From positions 1 through 64,000 of the forward strand of contig NZ_JOPL01000030.1 of assembly GCF_002153745.1 (NCBI RefSeq): a DNA stretch of 64,000 bases, read 5' to 3'. Made by a program: the position numbers and the translations under genes. Under the pieces are notes generated by a model that worked only from the letters and a program-made list of their open reading frames with translations, did no database searches and was not told where the DNA came from. Numbering within the stretch: position 1 is the stretch's first letter; the number at the start of each line of letters is the position of its first letter. Positions 8,307 through 17,962 of the stretch are shown here, one piece after another. This DNA comes from Acetobacter sp. DsW_063 (lineage in GTDB: Bacteria; Pseudomonadota; Alphaproteobacteria; Acetobacterales; Acetobacteraceae).

Positions 8307-11165
8307 ATGAACGCTGCAGCAAACGCAAACCAAAGCCCTTTGAAAGAACTCGCGAAATTTGAGCAATCGCCCTGGCTCGATTTTGTGCGGCGGGGTTTTA
8401 CCAAAGACGGCTCGATGGCCGCGTTGATCGCCGACGACGGGGTTAAGGGCGTTACGTCCAATCCGGCGATTTTCCAAAAAGCGATGGGCGAAGGGACGGA
8501 CTACGACGCCCAGATTCATGAAATTCTCGGAAAGGAGATTGTTTCAACCTCCGAGCTGTACGAGCGCCTCGCTATTGACGACATTCGTGAAGTAGCGAAA
8601 CTTCTTTATCCTGTCTTCGAGACGTCGAAAGGCGTCGACGGCTATGTGAGTCTCGAGGTTTCGCCCTATCTGGCGCGAGACACGGCTGGCACGATTTTCG
8701 AGGCTGGACGGTTGTGGGATGCGGTCAAGGAACCGAATCTCATGATCAAGATTCCGGGCACCGACGAGGGCGCTCCGGCGATCGAGCAGAAGATCGCAGA
8801 CGGAATTAACATCAACGTCACGCTCCTGTTTTCCCTCGATGCATACAAGAAAGTCGTCGAGGCGTGGTTGAGCGGACTGGAAACGCGCGTCAAGGCTGGT
8901 CAGCCCGTTGCGTCCATAGCGTCGGTTGCTTCTTTCTTCGTCAGCCGTATCGACGGGAAGATCGACGCGGAGATTGATCGCCGCGTAAAGGCTGGAGACA
9001 AGGATAGCGAGGCGCTGAAGGCGGTGCGCGGCAAGGTCGCGATAGCCAATGCGAAGCTGGCTTACCAGTATTGGCTGGAAGTCATGAAGAGCGATCGCTG
9101 GGCGAAGCTGAAGGCGGCGGGTGCGCAGACGCAGCGACTGCTGTGGGCTTCAACCGGGACGAAGGACAAGGCTTACAGCGACGTCCTGTATGTCGAGCAA
9201 CTGATCGGCCCTGAGACGGTCAATACCATTCCGCCCGCGACGCTCGACGCGTTTCGCGACCACGGCACACTCCCCGGCGCCACGCTGACCGAGGATGTCG
9301 AGGGGGCGAAGCATGTTCTGGCGGAAGCGGAGCGCCTTGGGCTCGACCTCGCCGGGGTGACGAAGGTCCTTGTGGACGAGGGCGTGTCATCCTTCGAAGA
9401 TGCGTTCGACAGCCTGCTTGGCTCGGTGGCGAAGAAACAGAATGACATTCTCGGGAAAAAGCTGACCGAGACGAAGTTCTCCTTGCCCGCAGATCTCGAC
9501 GCCGCTGTGAAGGCTGGCCTGGACGAGTGGCGCCGGAAAGGCTCCATCCGTAAGCTGTGGGCGCGCGACGCGTCGCTCTGGACTGGCGCGGACGAAGCGA
9601 AATGGCTGAAGTGGCTCGATATTGTTGGTGAGCGGCTGGACCATGTCGCTGAGCTTGAGACGTTCCAGAAGGAAGTCAAGGAGCGTGGTTTCAAGCAGGT
9701 TCTTCTGCTCGGCATGGGCGGATCGAGCCTCGGTCCGGAAGTGTTGGCCGAGACGTTCGGCAAGCACGAAGGGTTCGGCCACCTGTACGTGTTGGACAGT
9801 ACCGACCCGCAGCAGATCAAGACGTTTGAAGGCAAGATCGACCCGGCGCATACGCTGTTCATCGTTTCCTCGAAGTCAGGAGGGACGCTGGAGCCGAATA
9901 TTCTTCTCGCTTACTTCTACGACGTTGCAAAAAAGGCGATCGGCGACAAAGCTGCGTCGCATTTCGTGGCGGTGACGGACCCAGGATCGCATCTTGAAGC
10001 CGTCGCGAAGCGTGAAGGCTTCTGGAAAATATTTGGCGGAGAGAAGGAAATCGGCGGCCGTTATTCGGTTTTGTCGAATTTTGGTCTCGTCCCGGCCACG
10101 GCTGCGGGCGTACCGATCAAGCTCTTCCTTGAAGACGCATTACACGGTGTGAAGGCGAGCGACGCGGGCGCGCCTCCGGCGGTCAATCCGGGCGTCCAGC
10201 TCGGCACGGTGTTCGGCATTGCTGCGACGAAGTTCGGCCGCGACAAGATCACGATCATAGCTACGAAGCAGATCGCGGATTTCGGAGCGTGGGCGGAGCA
10301 GTTGATCGCGGAGTCAACAGGAAAGATCGGTAAAGGTCTGATCCCGATCGATGACGAAACACTCGCTGGACCGACGCATTACGGCTCCGATCGTGTGTTC
10401 GTCTATCTGCGTCTGGCGAATGAGCATTCGCATGAGCAGGATGAGGCGGTCCGCACGTTGATTGAAGCGGGTCAGCCAGTCGTAACCATTGTGCTGCACG
10501 AACGCCGTCAGATTGCGCAGGAATTCTTCCGTTGGGAAATCGCGACGGCGGTTGCTGGAGCGTGGCTGGAGATCAATCCGTTCGATCAGCCGGACGTCGA
10601 GGCCAGCAAGATCGAAACGAAGAAGCTGACATCGGCGTATAACGATACAGGAGCGCTTCCGTCCGAGGAACCGTTCGCGACGGATGGAGATCTTTCGTTC
10701 TTCGCCGATGCGAAAAACACGGCGGCGTTGAAGGGCGGCTCCGCGATCGAAATTCTGAAGGCGCATTTCGATCGCGTGAAGCCCGGCGATTATGTCGGCG
10801 TTCTCGCCTACATTGAGCGTGATCGGGCGACACGTGAGTGGATTCAGCACACACGGTTGGCGATCCGCGACGCGAAGAAAGTGGCGACAGCCGCTGAGTT
10901 CGGGCCTCGCTTCCTGCACTCGACGGGACAGGCCTACAAAGGCGGCCCCAACAGCGGAGTGTTCCTGCAGATTACTGCGGATGACGCGAACGATCTTCCG
11001 GTTCCCGGCGAGCGCTTCACATTCAGCGTGGTCAAGGCGGCGCAGGCGCGCGGCGATTTCGACGTCCTCGCCGAGCGTGGCCGTCGTGCGTTGCGCGTGC
11101 ACATCAAGGGCGATCTCGCCAAGGGTCTCGCGTCCATAGCGTCGGCGATCAAAGCCGCGATCTGA
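8307..11165 (+). CDS. tal-pgi: bifunctional transaldolase / glucose-6-phosphate isomerase
   Basis: Fusion of about 952 residues, a form known from acetic acid bacteria. Residues about 10-365 are transaldolase ([11 protein letters not shown], Schiff-base lysine in [25 protein letters not shown]). Residues about 390-950 are phosphoglucose isomerase with SIS folds ([43 protein letters not shown]). It links the non-oxidative pentose phosphate branch to fructose-6-phosphate/glucose-6-phosphate exchange. The ATG at 8307 is 9 bases behind AAAGGAG; an upstream frame extension has no homology and crosses the hairpin region. It is followed 17 bases later by gnd. Confidence 0.95.
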   Translation: MNAAANANQSPLKELAKFEQSPWLDFVRRGFTKDGSMAALIADDGVKGVTSNPAIFQKAMGEGTDYDAQIHEILGKEIVSTSELYERLAIDDIREVAKLLYPVFETSKGVDGYVSLEVSPYLARDTAGTIFEAGRLWDAVKEPNLMIKIPGTDEGAPAIEQKIADGININVTLLFSLDAYKKVVEAWLSGLETRVKAGQPVASIASVASFFVSRIDGKIDAEIDRRVKAGDKDSEALKAVRGKVAIANAKLAYQYWLEVMKSDRWAKLKAAGAQTQRLLWASTGTKDKAYSDVLYVEQLIGPETVNTIPPATLDAFRDHGTLPGATLTEDVEGAKHVLAEAERLGLDLAGVTKVLVDEGVSSFEDAFDSLLGSVAKKQNDILGKKLTETKFSLPADLDAAVKAGLDEWRRKGSIRKLWARDASLWTGADEAKWLKWLDIVGERLDHVAELETFQKEVKERGFKQVLLLGMGGSSLGPEVLAETFGKHEGFGHLYVLDSTDPQQIKTFEGKIDPAHTLFIVSSKSGGTLEPNILLAYFYDVAKKAIGDKAASHFVAVTDPGSHLEAVAKREGFWKIFGGEKEIGGRYSVLSNFGLVPATAAGVPIKLFLEDALHGVKASDAGAPPAVNPGVQLGTVFGIAATKFGRDKITIIATKQIADFGAWAEQLIAESTGKIGKGLIPIDDETLAGPTHYGSDRVFVYLRLANEHSHEQDEAVRTLIEAGQPVVTIVLHERRQIAQEFFRWEIATAVAGAWLEINPFDQPDVEASKIETKKLTSAYNDTGALPSEEPFATDGDLSFFADAKNTAALKGGSAIEILKAHFDRVKPGDYVGVLAYIERDRATREWIQHTRLAIRDAKKVATAAEFGPRFLHSTGQAYKGGPNSGVFLQITADDANDLPVPGERFTFSVVKAAQARGDFDVLAERGRRALRVHIKGDLAKGLASIASAIKAAI

Positions 11166-11182
11166 AGAAAAGGATCAGACAA

Positions 11183-12181
11183 ATGCAGATCGGAGTTGTT
11201 GGTCTGGGGCGCATGGGCGGGAATATCGCAGTGCGTCTCACGCGGCATGGCCACGATGTTGTCGTGTTCGATAATTCTGCGGATACCGTAGAGAAAATCG
11301 TTTCGCGCGTGGAGAATGGGCGTGCGGTTGGCGCGTCGAGCCTTGCCGAGTTGGCGTCCAAGCTGAACGGGCCTAAGAAAGTCGTGTGGCTGATGCTGCC
11401 GGCCGGGCAGATCACGGAAGACGCCGTAAAGGCGTGCGGCGAACTGCTCGGTAATGGCGACATCGTGATTGATGGTGGCAACAGCTACTACAAGGACGAT
11501 ATCCGTCGCGCTGCGGAACTGAGCAAGAACGGCATTGACTACGTCGACGTCGGTACGTCGGGCGGCGTCTGGGGTCTCGATCGCGGGTATTGCATGATGT
11601 ATGGCGGCACGCAGGAAGCTGCCGACCATATAGATCCGATCCTGAAGGCGTTGGCGCCGGGCAAGGGCGACATCCCGCCCACGCCGGGGCGGGACCGTGA
11701 TGGTCTGGACGAGCGTGCGGAGCAGGGGTACCTGCACTGCGGTCCGGCCGGCTCGGGCCATTTTGTGAAAATGGTTCATAACGGCATCGAATATGGGATG
11801 ATGCAGGCGTTCGCCGAGGGCTTCGACGTCATGAAGTCCAAGGATTCGCCGTTGTTGCCGGACGATCAACGCTTCTCGCTCAACATGGCTGACATCGCTG
11901 AAGTCTGGCGTCGGGGCAGTGTCGTTTCGTCATGGCTGCTCGATCTCACCGCGCAGGCGATGGCGAAAAACGGAGAGTTGTCTGAATTCTCCGGGCAAGT
12001 TCAGGATTCTGGTGAGGGCCGCTGGACTATTGAAGCCGCCATTGAGGAATCTGTGCCGGTTCCAGTCATGACGGCCGCCTTGTTCACACGCTTCCGTTCG
12101 CGTACGGGCAACAACTACGCCGAAAAGGTGTTGTCGGCTATGCGCTTTGGTTTCGGCGGTCACGTCGAAACCAAAAACTGA
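11183..12181 (+). CDS. gnd: 6-phosphogluconate dehydrogenase, decarboxylating (short form)
   Basis: Oxidises 6-phosphogluconate to ribulose-5-phosphate and CO2. The 332-residue length fits the short GndA-like class rather than the 470-residue enzyme. Visible are the dinucleotide fold [10 protein letters not shown], the substrate segment GTSGGVWG, and the catalytic segment [12 protein letters not shown] with its Lys and Asn. Short forms are often able to use NAD; the sequence alone does not settle the cofactor. AAAGGA lies 8 bases before the ATG. Part of the tkt operon. Confidence 0.95.
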   Translation: MQIGVVGLGRMGGNIAVRLTRHGHDVVVFDNSADTVEKIVSRVENGRAVGASSLAELASKLNGPKKVVWLMLPAGQITEDAVKACGELLGNGDIVIDGGNSYYKDDIRRAAELSKNGIDYVDVGTSGGVWGLDRGYCMMYGGTQEAADHIDPILKALAPGKGDIPPTPGRDRDGLDERAEQGYLHCGPAGSGHFVKMVHNGIEYGMMQAFAEGFDVMKSKDSPLLPDDQRFSLNMADIAEVWRRGSVVSSWLLDLTAQAMAKNGELSEFSGQVQDSGEGRWTIEAAIEESVPVPVMTAALFTRFRSRTGNNYAEKVLSAMRFGFGGHVETKN

Positions 12182-12224
12182 CGAAGGCGGGTAAGGGCAT
12201 GCGCGCGGAGCGAGAGAGTCTGTC

Positions 12225-13103
12225 ATGAAAAGCGACGATCAAGCCCGGCGCGAGGCCAAGCCCGCGCCGACAGAGAACGTTCGACTTGTCGTCAGCGATA
12301 TGGACGGCACGCTGCTGACGCCAAAAAAGCAGGTCACTCCCGCCACGCTGGCGGCGATCGGGCAGCTGCGGGAGGCTGGCGTTCCTGTCTGCCTCGTCAG
12401 TAGCCGCCCGCCTCCGGGGATCTCGATGTATTTCGAGGCGTTGGGGCTGAAAACACCTTATGCAGGGCTTAACGGCGCCATCGTCTTTGACGCTGAAGGG
12501 CGAACGGTGTCGAGTCTGGCTTTGCCGCAGGACGCCCTGCGTGACGCGCTCGATATGCTCAACGTTCATGGGGTGGACGCCTGGTTATTTTGTGGCTCTG
12601 ACTGGATCGTGGGCGACGTCACCGGAGCGTATGTGCAGCACGAACAGGCTGCGATCCGGGTCGAGCCGATCGTCGCGAGCGAGGGCTTCGATCCCTGGTT
12701 GGACAAAGTAGGCAAACTGGCAGGATCGAGCAGCGATTACGACCTTCTCGCTCGGCTGGAAGGCGAGATCGGCGCGTTGCTTGAGGGGCGCGCCCATGTT
12801 GCGCGATCATCGCCGTATTATCTCGATATTACCCCGGAGCAGGCGACAAAAGGTTATGCGCTGAAGCAGCTCGCAGCCATGTTCGGCATTGAGCCGCATG
12901 AGGTCGCCTGCCTCGGCGACATGCGCAACGACATTGCGATGTTCGAGGTTGCGGGGCTGTCCATCGCGATGGGTAACGCCACGGACGAGGTCGCATCCTA
13001 CGCTCACGTTCGTACTGCGAGTAACGAAGACGAAGGCTGGGCTCGCGCCATTGAAACCTACGTGTTGCCAAGAGTGGCGGGAGCGAAGGGCTCGTCGTCA
13101 TGA
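12225..13103 (+). CDS. Cof-type HAD-superfamily phosphatase (first of two)
   Basis: HAD hydrolase of the Cof/IIB group. Motif I is SDMDGTLLT (nucleophile and acid/base Asp), motif II is CLVSSRPP, motif III Lys is in EQATKGYALKQ, motif IV is CLGDMRNDIAMF. The insert between motifs is the C2B cap. Substrate unknown; the setting suggests a sugar phosphate or a damaged by-product of the pentose phosphate pathway. Its stop overlaps the start of the next HAD gene by four bases (ATGA), so the two are translationally coupled and probably arose by duplication. A GAGAGAG site precedes the ATG. Confidence 0.88.
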   Translation: MKSDDQARREAKPAPTENVRLVVSDMDGTLLTPKKQVTPATLAAIGQLREAGVPVCLVSSRPPPGISMYFEALGLKTPYAGLNGAIVFDAEGRTVSSLALPQDALRDALDMLNVHGVDAWLFCGSDWIVGDVTGAYVQHEQAAIRVEPIVASEGFDPWLDKVGKLAGSSSDYDLLARLEGEIGALLEGRAHVARSSPYYLDITPEQATKGYALKQLAAMFGIEPHEVACLGDMRNDIAMFEVAGLSIAMGNATDEVASYAHVRTASNEDEGWARAIETYVLPRVAGAKGSSS

Positions 13104-13930
13104 CACCCGCCGGCGGTCGTCCTGCGTCAGACATCAGGCTGGTCCTGAGCGACGTGGACGGCACGCTGGTGACGCATGAAAAGATACTGACGGACCGGGC
13201 CGTCGCCGCTGTGCAAAAACTCCACGACAGGGGAATATTTTTCGCCATTACTTCGGGCCGTCCGCCGAAGGGTATGGAGATGTTGTTTGATCCATTAAGC
13301 CTTGGGACCCCAGTTGCGGGTTTTAATGGCGGCCTGATGGTCAATCGTGATTTCTCGGTCGTTCAATCGCTGACTTTGTCACCGGATATCGTCCGGAAGA
13401 CAGTTGCGCTGATGCGCGAAGGTGGGGCGGATGTCTGGATCTATCAAGGCAACGACTGGATCGTGCCTGATGCGGGTCACCCGCATGTTGCGCGAGAGCA
13501 GTGGACAGTAAAATTCGCCCCCATCGTGCGTGACGATATTCCCGACATCACAGACGGCGTCGTCAAAATTACAGGGGTCAGTGACGATCCCGATCTGATG
13601 AAGCGGCTGGAGGCGACCGTGCAGGGAGCACTCGGAGCCAACGCATCAGCGGCGTTGTCTCAACCATATTATCTGGATGTCACACATTCCGACGCGAACA
13701 AGGGCGGCGTAGTTCGCGCTCTTTCAAGGCTTCTTGATATCCCGGCGGGGATGATCGCGACGCTGGGTGATCAACCGAACGATATACCGATGTTTCAGGT
13801 CTCCGGCCTGTCCATAGCAATGGGGCAGGCGGTCAACGCCGTAAGGGGGGCCGCGACATATGTGTCGGAGTCCAGCGAGGCGGAGGGCTTCGCTGTAGGA
13901 ATTGAGCGTTATATTTTAGGAGAGTCGTAA
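13100..13930 (+). CDS. Cof-type HAD-superfamily phosphatase (second of two)
   Basis: Paralogue of the preceding gene, 276 residues. Motif I SDVDGTLVT, motif II AITSGRPPKGM, motif III Lys in SDANKGGVV, motif IV TLGDQPNDIPMF. The motif IV sequence differs from its neighbour (DQPND against DMRND), and the cap sequences have diverged, so the two may act on different phosphates. It starts inside the upstream stop codon, and its own TAA shares one base with the ATG of pgl. Function inferred only as phosphatase. Confidence 0.88.
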   Translation: MTPAGGRPASDIRLVLSDVDGTLVTHEKILTDRAVAAVQKLHDRGIFFAITSGRPPKGMEMLFDPLSLGTPVAGFNGGLMVNRDFSVVQSLTLSPDIVRKTVALMREGGADVWIYQGNDWIVPDAGHPHVAREQWTVKFAPIVRDDIPDITDGVVKITGVSDDPDLMKRLEATVQGALGANASAALSQPYYLDVTHSDANKGGVVRALSRLLDIPAGMIATLGDQPNDIPMFQVSGLSIAMGQAVNAVRGAATYVSESSEAEGFAVGIERYILGES

Positions 13931-14673
13931 TGAGCGGGCACGACGTTATGTCGGCGGATCAGATTGTCCTCGACGATGCGGAGGCGATTGCGCGCCGGGC
14001 GGCTGACTTTTTGCTCGAACAGGCATTGGCGGCCAAGGATGTTTTTCGCGTTGCGCTATCGGGCGGATCGACGCCGAAGCGGCTCTACGCCCTGATGGCG
14101 GACCCGGATTACGCGGCGCGGTTTCCCTGGGGCCGCGTACAGTTTTTCTTCGGCGACGACCGGTTTGTTCCAGCTGATTCCCCTGACAGTAATCGGGGCA
14201 TGGTGCAGTCCATTCTTTTCTCTCACGTTCCCGCGCCAGTCGACGCCATCTTCCCGATGCCAGACCAGGGCGATCCGGATGCGGCGGCGTGGGCATACGA
14301 AGCAAGCCTGAAAACGGCTTACGGCGCCGAGGCGCTGGAGCCCGACCGCCCGCTTTTTGATGTCGTGTTTCTGGGCCTCGGGGAGAACGGCCACACGGCT
14401 TCCCTCTTTCCACGTCAGCCGGTGCTGGAGGAACGCACGCGGTGGGTCGCTCCCTGCGTTCCGGACGACGCCCCGCACACTCGCCTGACATTGACGTATC
14501 CTGCTATCGCCTCCAGTCGCTTTGTGCTTTTCCTCGTCACGGGCGCTTCCAAAGCGGAGGTTTACGCCCGGGTGCGGGCTGGTGATCCGGCGGAGCCTGC
14601 AAGCCATATAACGTCGGAAGGGCGGATCGAGTGGTTTGTTGACGCCGCCGCCGCCGGGGAGGTCGTATCGTGA
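13930..14673 (+). CDS. pgl: 6-phosphogluconolactonase
   Basis: Hydrolyses 6-phosphogluconolactone to 6-phosphogluconate, the second step of the oxidative pentose phosphate pathway. Recognised from ALSGGSTPKRLY near residue 40, FFGDDRFVP, and the active-site segment GLGENGHTASLFP. Length 247 is typical of the DevB/SOL type. It overlaps the HAD gene by one base (TAATG) and rpiA by four bases. Glucose-6-phosphate dehydrogenase (zwf), the preceding step, is not in the window. Confidence 0.94.
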   Translation: MSGHDVMSADQIVLDDAEAIARRAADFLLEQALAAKDVFRVALSGGSTPKRLYALMADPDYAARFPWGRVQFFFGDDRFVPADSPDSNRGMVQSILFSHVPAPVDAIFPMPDQGDPDAAAWAYEASLKTAYGAEALEPDRPLFDVVFLGLGENGHTASLFPRQPVLEERTRWVAPCVPDDAPHTRLTLTYPAIASSRFVLFLVTGASKAEVYARVRAGDPAEPASHITSEGRIEWFVDAAAAGEVVS

Positions 14674-15377
14674 GCATGTCTTCTGAGCAGGCTGCGGAAT
14701 ACAAAAGGCATGCGGCCGAACTGGCTGCGGAAATGGTCGAAGACGGAATGGTCGTCGGGCTTGGCACGGGCAGCACGGCGGCGTTCGCCGTCGCCGCGTT
14801 GGGACGGCGATATCGCGAGGGACTGCGCTTCGTCGGTGTGCCGACGTCGCTCGCCACGGAACATCAGGCGCGGGAACTTGGAATTCCGCTGTCCGGCTTT
14901 GGCGAGCATGAGCGGGTTGATCTGACGATAGACGGCGCCGACGAGGTGCAACGCGGTACTTTGAATCTGATCAAGGGACTTGGCGGCGCCCTCTTGCGCG
15001 AAAAGATCGTGGCCTCAGCATCTGATCGTCTCGTGATCGTCGCCGATGAGAGCAAACTGGTCGACGGCCTTGGCGAGCACAGTCTGTTGCCGGTGGAGGT
15101 GACGCCCTTCGGCTGGGAGGCGACGGCACGTCGGCTGGCGGAGGTCGGGGCGCATGTTTCTCCGCGACGCTCGCGCGCAGGGGACCTCTTTATAAGCGAC
15201 GGCGGTAATCTGATTCTTGATTGCCACTTTGAAGGGATCGACGATCCGGCGGCGACTGAACAGGCGATCGGCTCCATCGTCGGCGTCGTCGAAAGCGGCC
15301 TGTTCATCGGTATGGCGAGCGAGGCGGTTATCGCCGGGCCGACCGGCGTCGCACGCCTTCACGTGGCAGCGCAATGA
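14670..15377 (+). CDS. rpiA: ribose-5-phosphate isomerase A
   Basis: Interconverts ribose-5-phosphate and ribulose-5-phosphate. Family motifs: GLGTGSTAAFAV, VGVPTSLAT, LTIDGADEV with catalytic Asp residues, KGLGGALLREK with the catalytic Lys/Glu. Likely start is GTG in a GTGA overlap with the pgl stop; an ATG six bases downstream (14676) is the alternative. Its own stop overlaps the gntK ATG, continuing the tightly coupled block. Confidence 0.94.
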   Translation: MSMSSEQAAEYKRHAAELAAEMVEDGMVVGLGTGSTAAFAVAALGRRYREGLRFVGVPTSLATEHQARELGIPLSGFGEHERVDLTIDGADEVQRGTLNLIKGLGGALLREKIVASASDRLVIVADESKLVDGLGEHSLLPVEVTPFGWEATARRLAEVGAHVSPRRSRAGDLFISDGGNLILDCHFEGIDDPAATEQAIGSIVGVVESGLFIGMASEAVIAGPTGVARLHVAAQ

Positions 15378-15946
15378 CGGCGGCATCAATGAAGGCGGGC
15401 TCGTTTCCGTTCGCGGAGGGGCTGGCGCCGCGTATTGTCGTTGTGATGGGCGTTTCCGGAACCGGAAAGAGCACAGTTGCGGACGGGTTGCACAACCTTC
15501 TTGGCTGGCCGTTTCAGGAAGGCGACGCCCTGCACCCCAAGAGCAACGTCGAAAAGATGGCGGCTGGCGTTCCATTGACGGACGAAGATCGCTGGCCGTG
15601 GCTGGATATGTGTCGTGACTGGATATCCGAAAGGGCGAAGGAAGGGGGAGGCGGCGTCCTGACCTGCTCGGCCCTCAAGCGAATCTACCGCGACAGGCTG
15701 CGGTCGAGCGGTGTGGATATCACGTTTCTTTTTCTCGCTATTCCGGAAGATGTTATTTCTGCGCGTTTGCAGAAGCGTGAAGGTCACTTCATGCCGGCCA
15801 GTCTGCTGCCCAGCCAGTTCGCGACGCTGGAGGAACCTGACGCGGACGAACATGTGTTGGTCCTTCCTCTCACCCCGACACCCGCGGAGCAGATAGCAGT
15901 TGCTGTAGAGGCGCTTCGACAGGACCAGATCGTTCGGTCTCGCTAA
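15374..15946 (+). CDS. gntK: gluconokinase
   Basis: Phosphorylates gluconate to 6-phosphogluconate, feeding gnd in the same operon. P-loop GVSGTGKST near residue 27, then the family segments EGDALHPKSNVEKM, GVPLTDEDRWPWL and CSALKRIYRDRLR. The 190-residue length fits the short GntK/IdnK family with an N-terminal extension of about 18 residues. Last gene of the operon; it overlaps rpiA by four bases (ATGA). Its place fits acetic acid bacteria, which make gluconate by glucose oxidation and take it up. Confidence 0.94.
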   Translation: MTAASMKAGSFPFAEGLAPRIVVVMGVSGTGKSTVADGLHNLLGWPFQEGDALHPKSNVEKMAAGVPLTDEDRWPWLDMCRDWISERAKEGGGGVLTCSALKRIYRDRLRSSGVDITFLFLAIPEDVISARLQKREGHFMPASLLPSQFATLEEPDADEHVLVLPLTPTPAEQIAVAVEALRQDQIVRSR

Positions 15947-15983
15947 AGCATGCGGTCGAGGGCTCGCCCCCCGACCGAATTGA

Positions 15984-17408
15984 TCATTGGGCGGCGTAGA
16001 GCTTGACCACCTCGTAGAGAAAACGGCGCCCATCCAGCAGTGACTGCTTGCGGATATGTTCGTTCAACCCGTGGGCGTTATTTCCCTCCGGTCCGGCAAG
16101 CATCCCGGAGAGCCCGTAGGTCGGCGTGCTGGCGCTGTTGAGATACGATCCATCCGTTGCGCCGGTCGAGAGCGTCGGCAACACCACGATTCCGGGCCAA
16201 ATCTCTTCTGCGATTTGATTCGCCGGGTTCAGGATACGATCAGTGATAGGCGGCAGTTTGGGGCGTGATGGAGATCCGTCCACGATCTTTATCGAAATTC
16301 CCGGATCGTCCATTACTTGCGTGAGCGTTTTTTGAATTTCGTCGTTTCCTGTTCCCGGCAGGATCCGGCAGTTAACATTCACCGTGACGCGTTGAGGCAA
16401 CGCATTATCGGCGTGACCACCGGAAATCATGGTCGGCACGCAGGTCGTGCGGATCATTCCGTTCCACGAAGGGTTCGCGCGCCATAAACGTGCAGCGGCC
16501 TCATTGTCCGGCGGTGCGGCAAGGATCGCGCGCATATCTCGGGCGACGTCGGGGGCGGCGTGGAGCGCTTCTGTCTGAAAATAACGGCGGGTCGTGTCGT
16601 TTATAGAAATAGGAAATTCGTAAGCGCCAAGTTTCGCAAGAGCCTGGGACATGCGGACGATCGCTGTGCCTTCGTAGCGAGGGCGAGAGCTGTGGCCGCC
16701 GGGATCGTTTAAGGTCAGTTCGAAATCGGTGTAGACTTTCTCTCCTGCCTGAACCTCAAGGGTTTTGGGTTTCCCATTTTCGTCATACTGCCCGTGCGCG
16801 CCTTCATTCAGCGCAAATTCGGCGTCAAGCAAATCGGGGTGCGCCGAAAGAAGCCAGGCGACGCCATCAGTCTCGCGCGATGTCTCTTCGCCGCAAGTTA
16901 AAGACAGCCGGATCGTCCGTTTCGGTCTGAAACCTTCTTCCCGATATCGGATCATTGCGTCGGTGAACGACGACGCCATCGCCTTGTCGTCCGATGAACC
17001 GCGCGCATAGTACACGCCTCTATCTTCTACAAGCTTGAGCGGATCGCGTTTCCAGTCTGCCGCCTTGGCCTCTACCACGTCGATATGGGCGAGCAGGAGG
17101 ATCGGCTTCAGCTTCAGGTCGGAGCCGGGAAGCGTTGCGATCAGATCTCCAGAACGCGGCAGGTTCGGCGGGACGAGTATCTGGACGTCGCCATTCGTGT
17201 ATCCGGCTTGAAGCAGGCGCGCCCGCATCCTTTCAGCTGCGAGGGTGCAACTGCCAGATGAAAGTGTAGTGTTGGTTTCGACAAGTTCCTTGTAAAGCGA
17301 GAGAAATCTTGACTCGCTGGCGTCCGCGCCGCGCGCTGTCCCGAGCGGGACGGATGCAAGAACAGAGAGCGAGGTCAGTGCTGCCAAGCGACCGATCATT
17401 GTTTTCAA
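15984..17408 (-). CDS. secreted M20-family metallopeptidase
   Basis: Zinc carboxypeptidase-like hydrolase of about 474 residues with a signal peptide (residues 1-27, ending TARGAD). Zinc-site pattern of M20: LLLAHIDVVEA, the bridging Asp in YARGSSDDKAMA, CGEETSRE, ALNEGAHG, and the late His in NNAHGLNEH. A dimerisation domain with ISGGHADNALP lies between. The likely start is TTG at 17408, 8 bases behind GGGGA; ATG at 17399 is the alternative. Probably hydrolyses peptides in the periplasm; exact substrate unknown. It converges on gntK with 37 bases between. Confidence 0.88.
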   Translation of the reverse strand: MKTMIGRLAALTSLSVLASVPLGTARGADASESRFLSLYKELVETNTTLSSGSCTLAAERMRARLLQAGYTNGDVQILVPPNLPRSGDLIATLPGSDLKLKPILLLAHIDVVEAKAADWKRDPLKLVEDRGVYYARGSSDDKAMASSFTDAMIRYREEGFRPKRTIRLSLTCGEETSRETDGVAWLLSAHPDLLDAEFALNEGAHGQYDENGKPKTLEVQAGEKVYTDFELTLNDPGGHSSRPRYEGTAIVRMSQALAKLGAYEFPISINDTTRRYFQTEALHAAPDVARDMRAILAAPPDNEAAARLWRANPSWNGMIRTTCVPTMISGGHADNALPQRVTVNVNCRILPGTGNDEIQKTLTQVMDDPGISIKIVDGSPSRPKLPPITDRILNPANQIAEEIWPGIVVLPTLSTGATDGSYLNSASTPTYGLSGMLAGPEGNNAHGLNEHIRKQSLLDGRRFLYEVVKLYAAQ

Positions 17409-17471
17409 AAGCGGGTTCCCCTACCTGCCGTCGCCGTTCGAGAGTGCCCTGCAAAACTTTGGGAGAGAAAG

Positions 17472-17786
17472 ATGACGAGTGCTACTGGCTCAAAAATGCG
17501 ACTCGAGCCGATGACCGATGAGCAATTCTGGATAATTTGGAACCAAATAAAAGATGAGTATTCCGAAGATATTTTACATTTATACGATTTGACAAAAAAT
17601 TCCTATAATCCTGATGACGATTCTGAGGAGCAAAAGAAGATACAGCGTTTTATGTTGGATAAAAAGATACAAATAGCCCGGAGGATGATTGGATTTTTTG
17701 GCGTAAGCCAAAACAGTAGCGTTCAATTTAGCAACGATCTTATATCAGATTTGTTTCGAAAGCTCAATAAATTTAATATTATTTAA
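17472..17786 (+). CDS. AT-rich orphan gene, unknown function
   Basis: 104-residue hydrophilic, acidic-then-basic protein with no recognised family. Base composition and codon use are clearly richer in A/T than all neighbours (runs of AAA, AAT, ATA, TTT codons), which points to recent transfer. GGGAGAGAAAG precedes the ATG. It stands alone between the M20 peptidase and a transposase remnant at the end of hemD, so the whole strip looks like an insertion scar. The size and style resemble orphan immunity proteins of toxin systems, but this is only a guess. Confidence 0.65.
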   Translation: MTSATGSKMRLEPMTDEQFWIIWNQIKDEYSEDILHLYDLTKNSYNPDDDSEEQKKIQRFMLDKKIQIARRMIGFFGVSQNSSVQFSNDLISDLFRKLNKFNII

Positions 17787-17813
17787 GAAGGAGATACTAC
17801 GGCGCGCCGTCAG

Positions 17814-17962
17814 TTAAGCCTTGGTGTAGCGCATGAGGGTTTTACTGTTTAGTCTCGGGATTTGATGGGTTGGATTGATGATGAATTTTTCTGGCTCTGA
17901 AGCCCAGATTTTGCAGCGATATTCGTAAGGCGTGAGCCCATTGAGGGTTTTGAACCCTCGCC
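17814..17962 (-). pseudogene. remnant of an IS481-family transposase C-terminus
   Basis: Read on the minus strand in a frame other than hemD, about 40 codons give GLTPYEYRCKIWASEPEKF followed by NPTHQIPRLN. This is the characteristic tail of IS481-type integrase-core transposases. No DDE core is present, so only the last part of the gene remains. It abuts hemD directly and its bases supply the last residues of the hemD reading frame. The junction lies near 17960. Confidence 0.8.
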
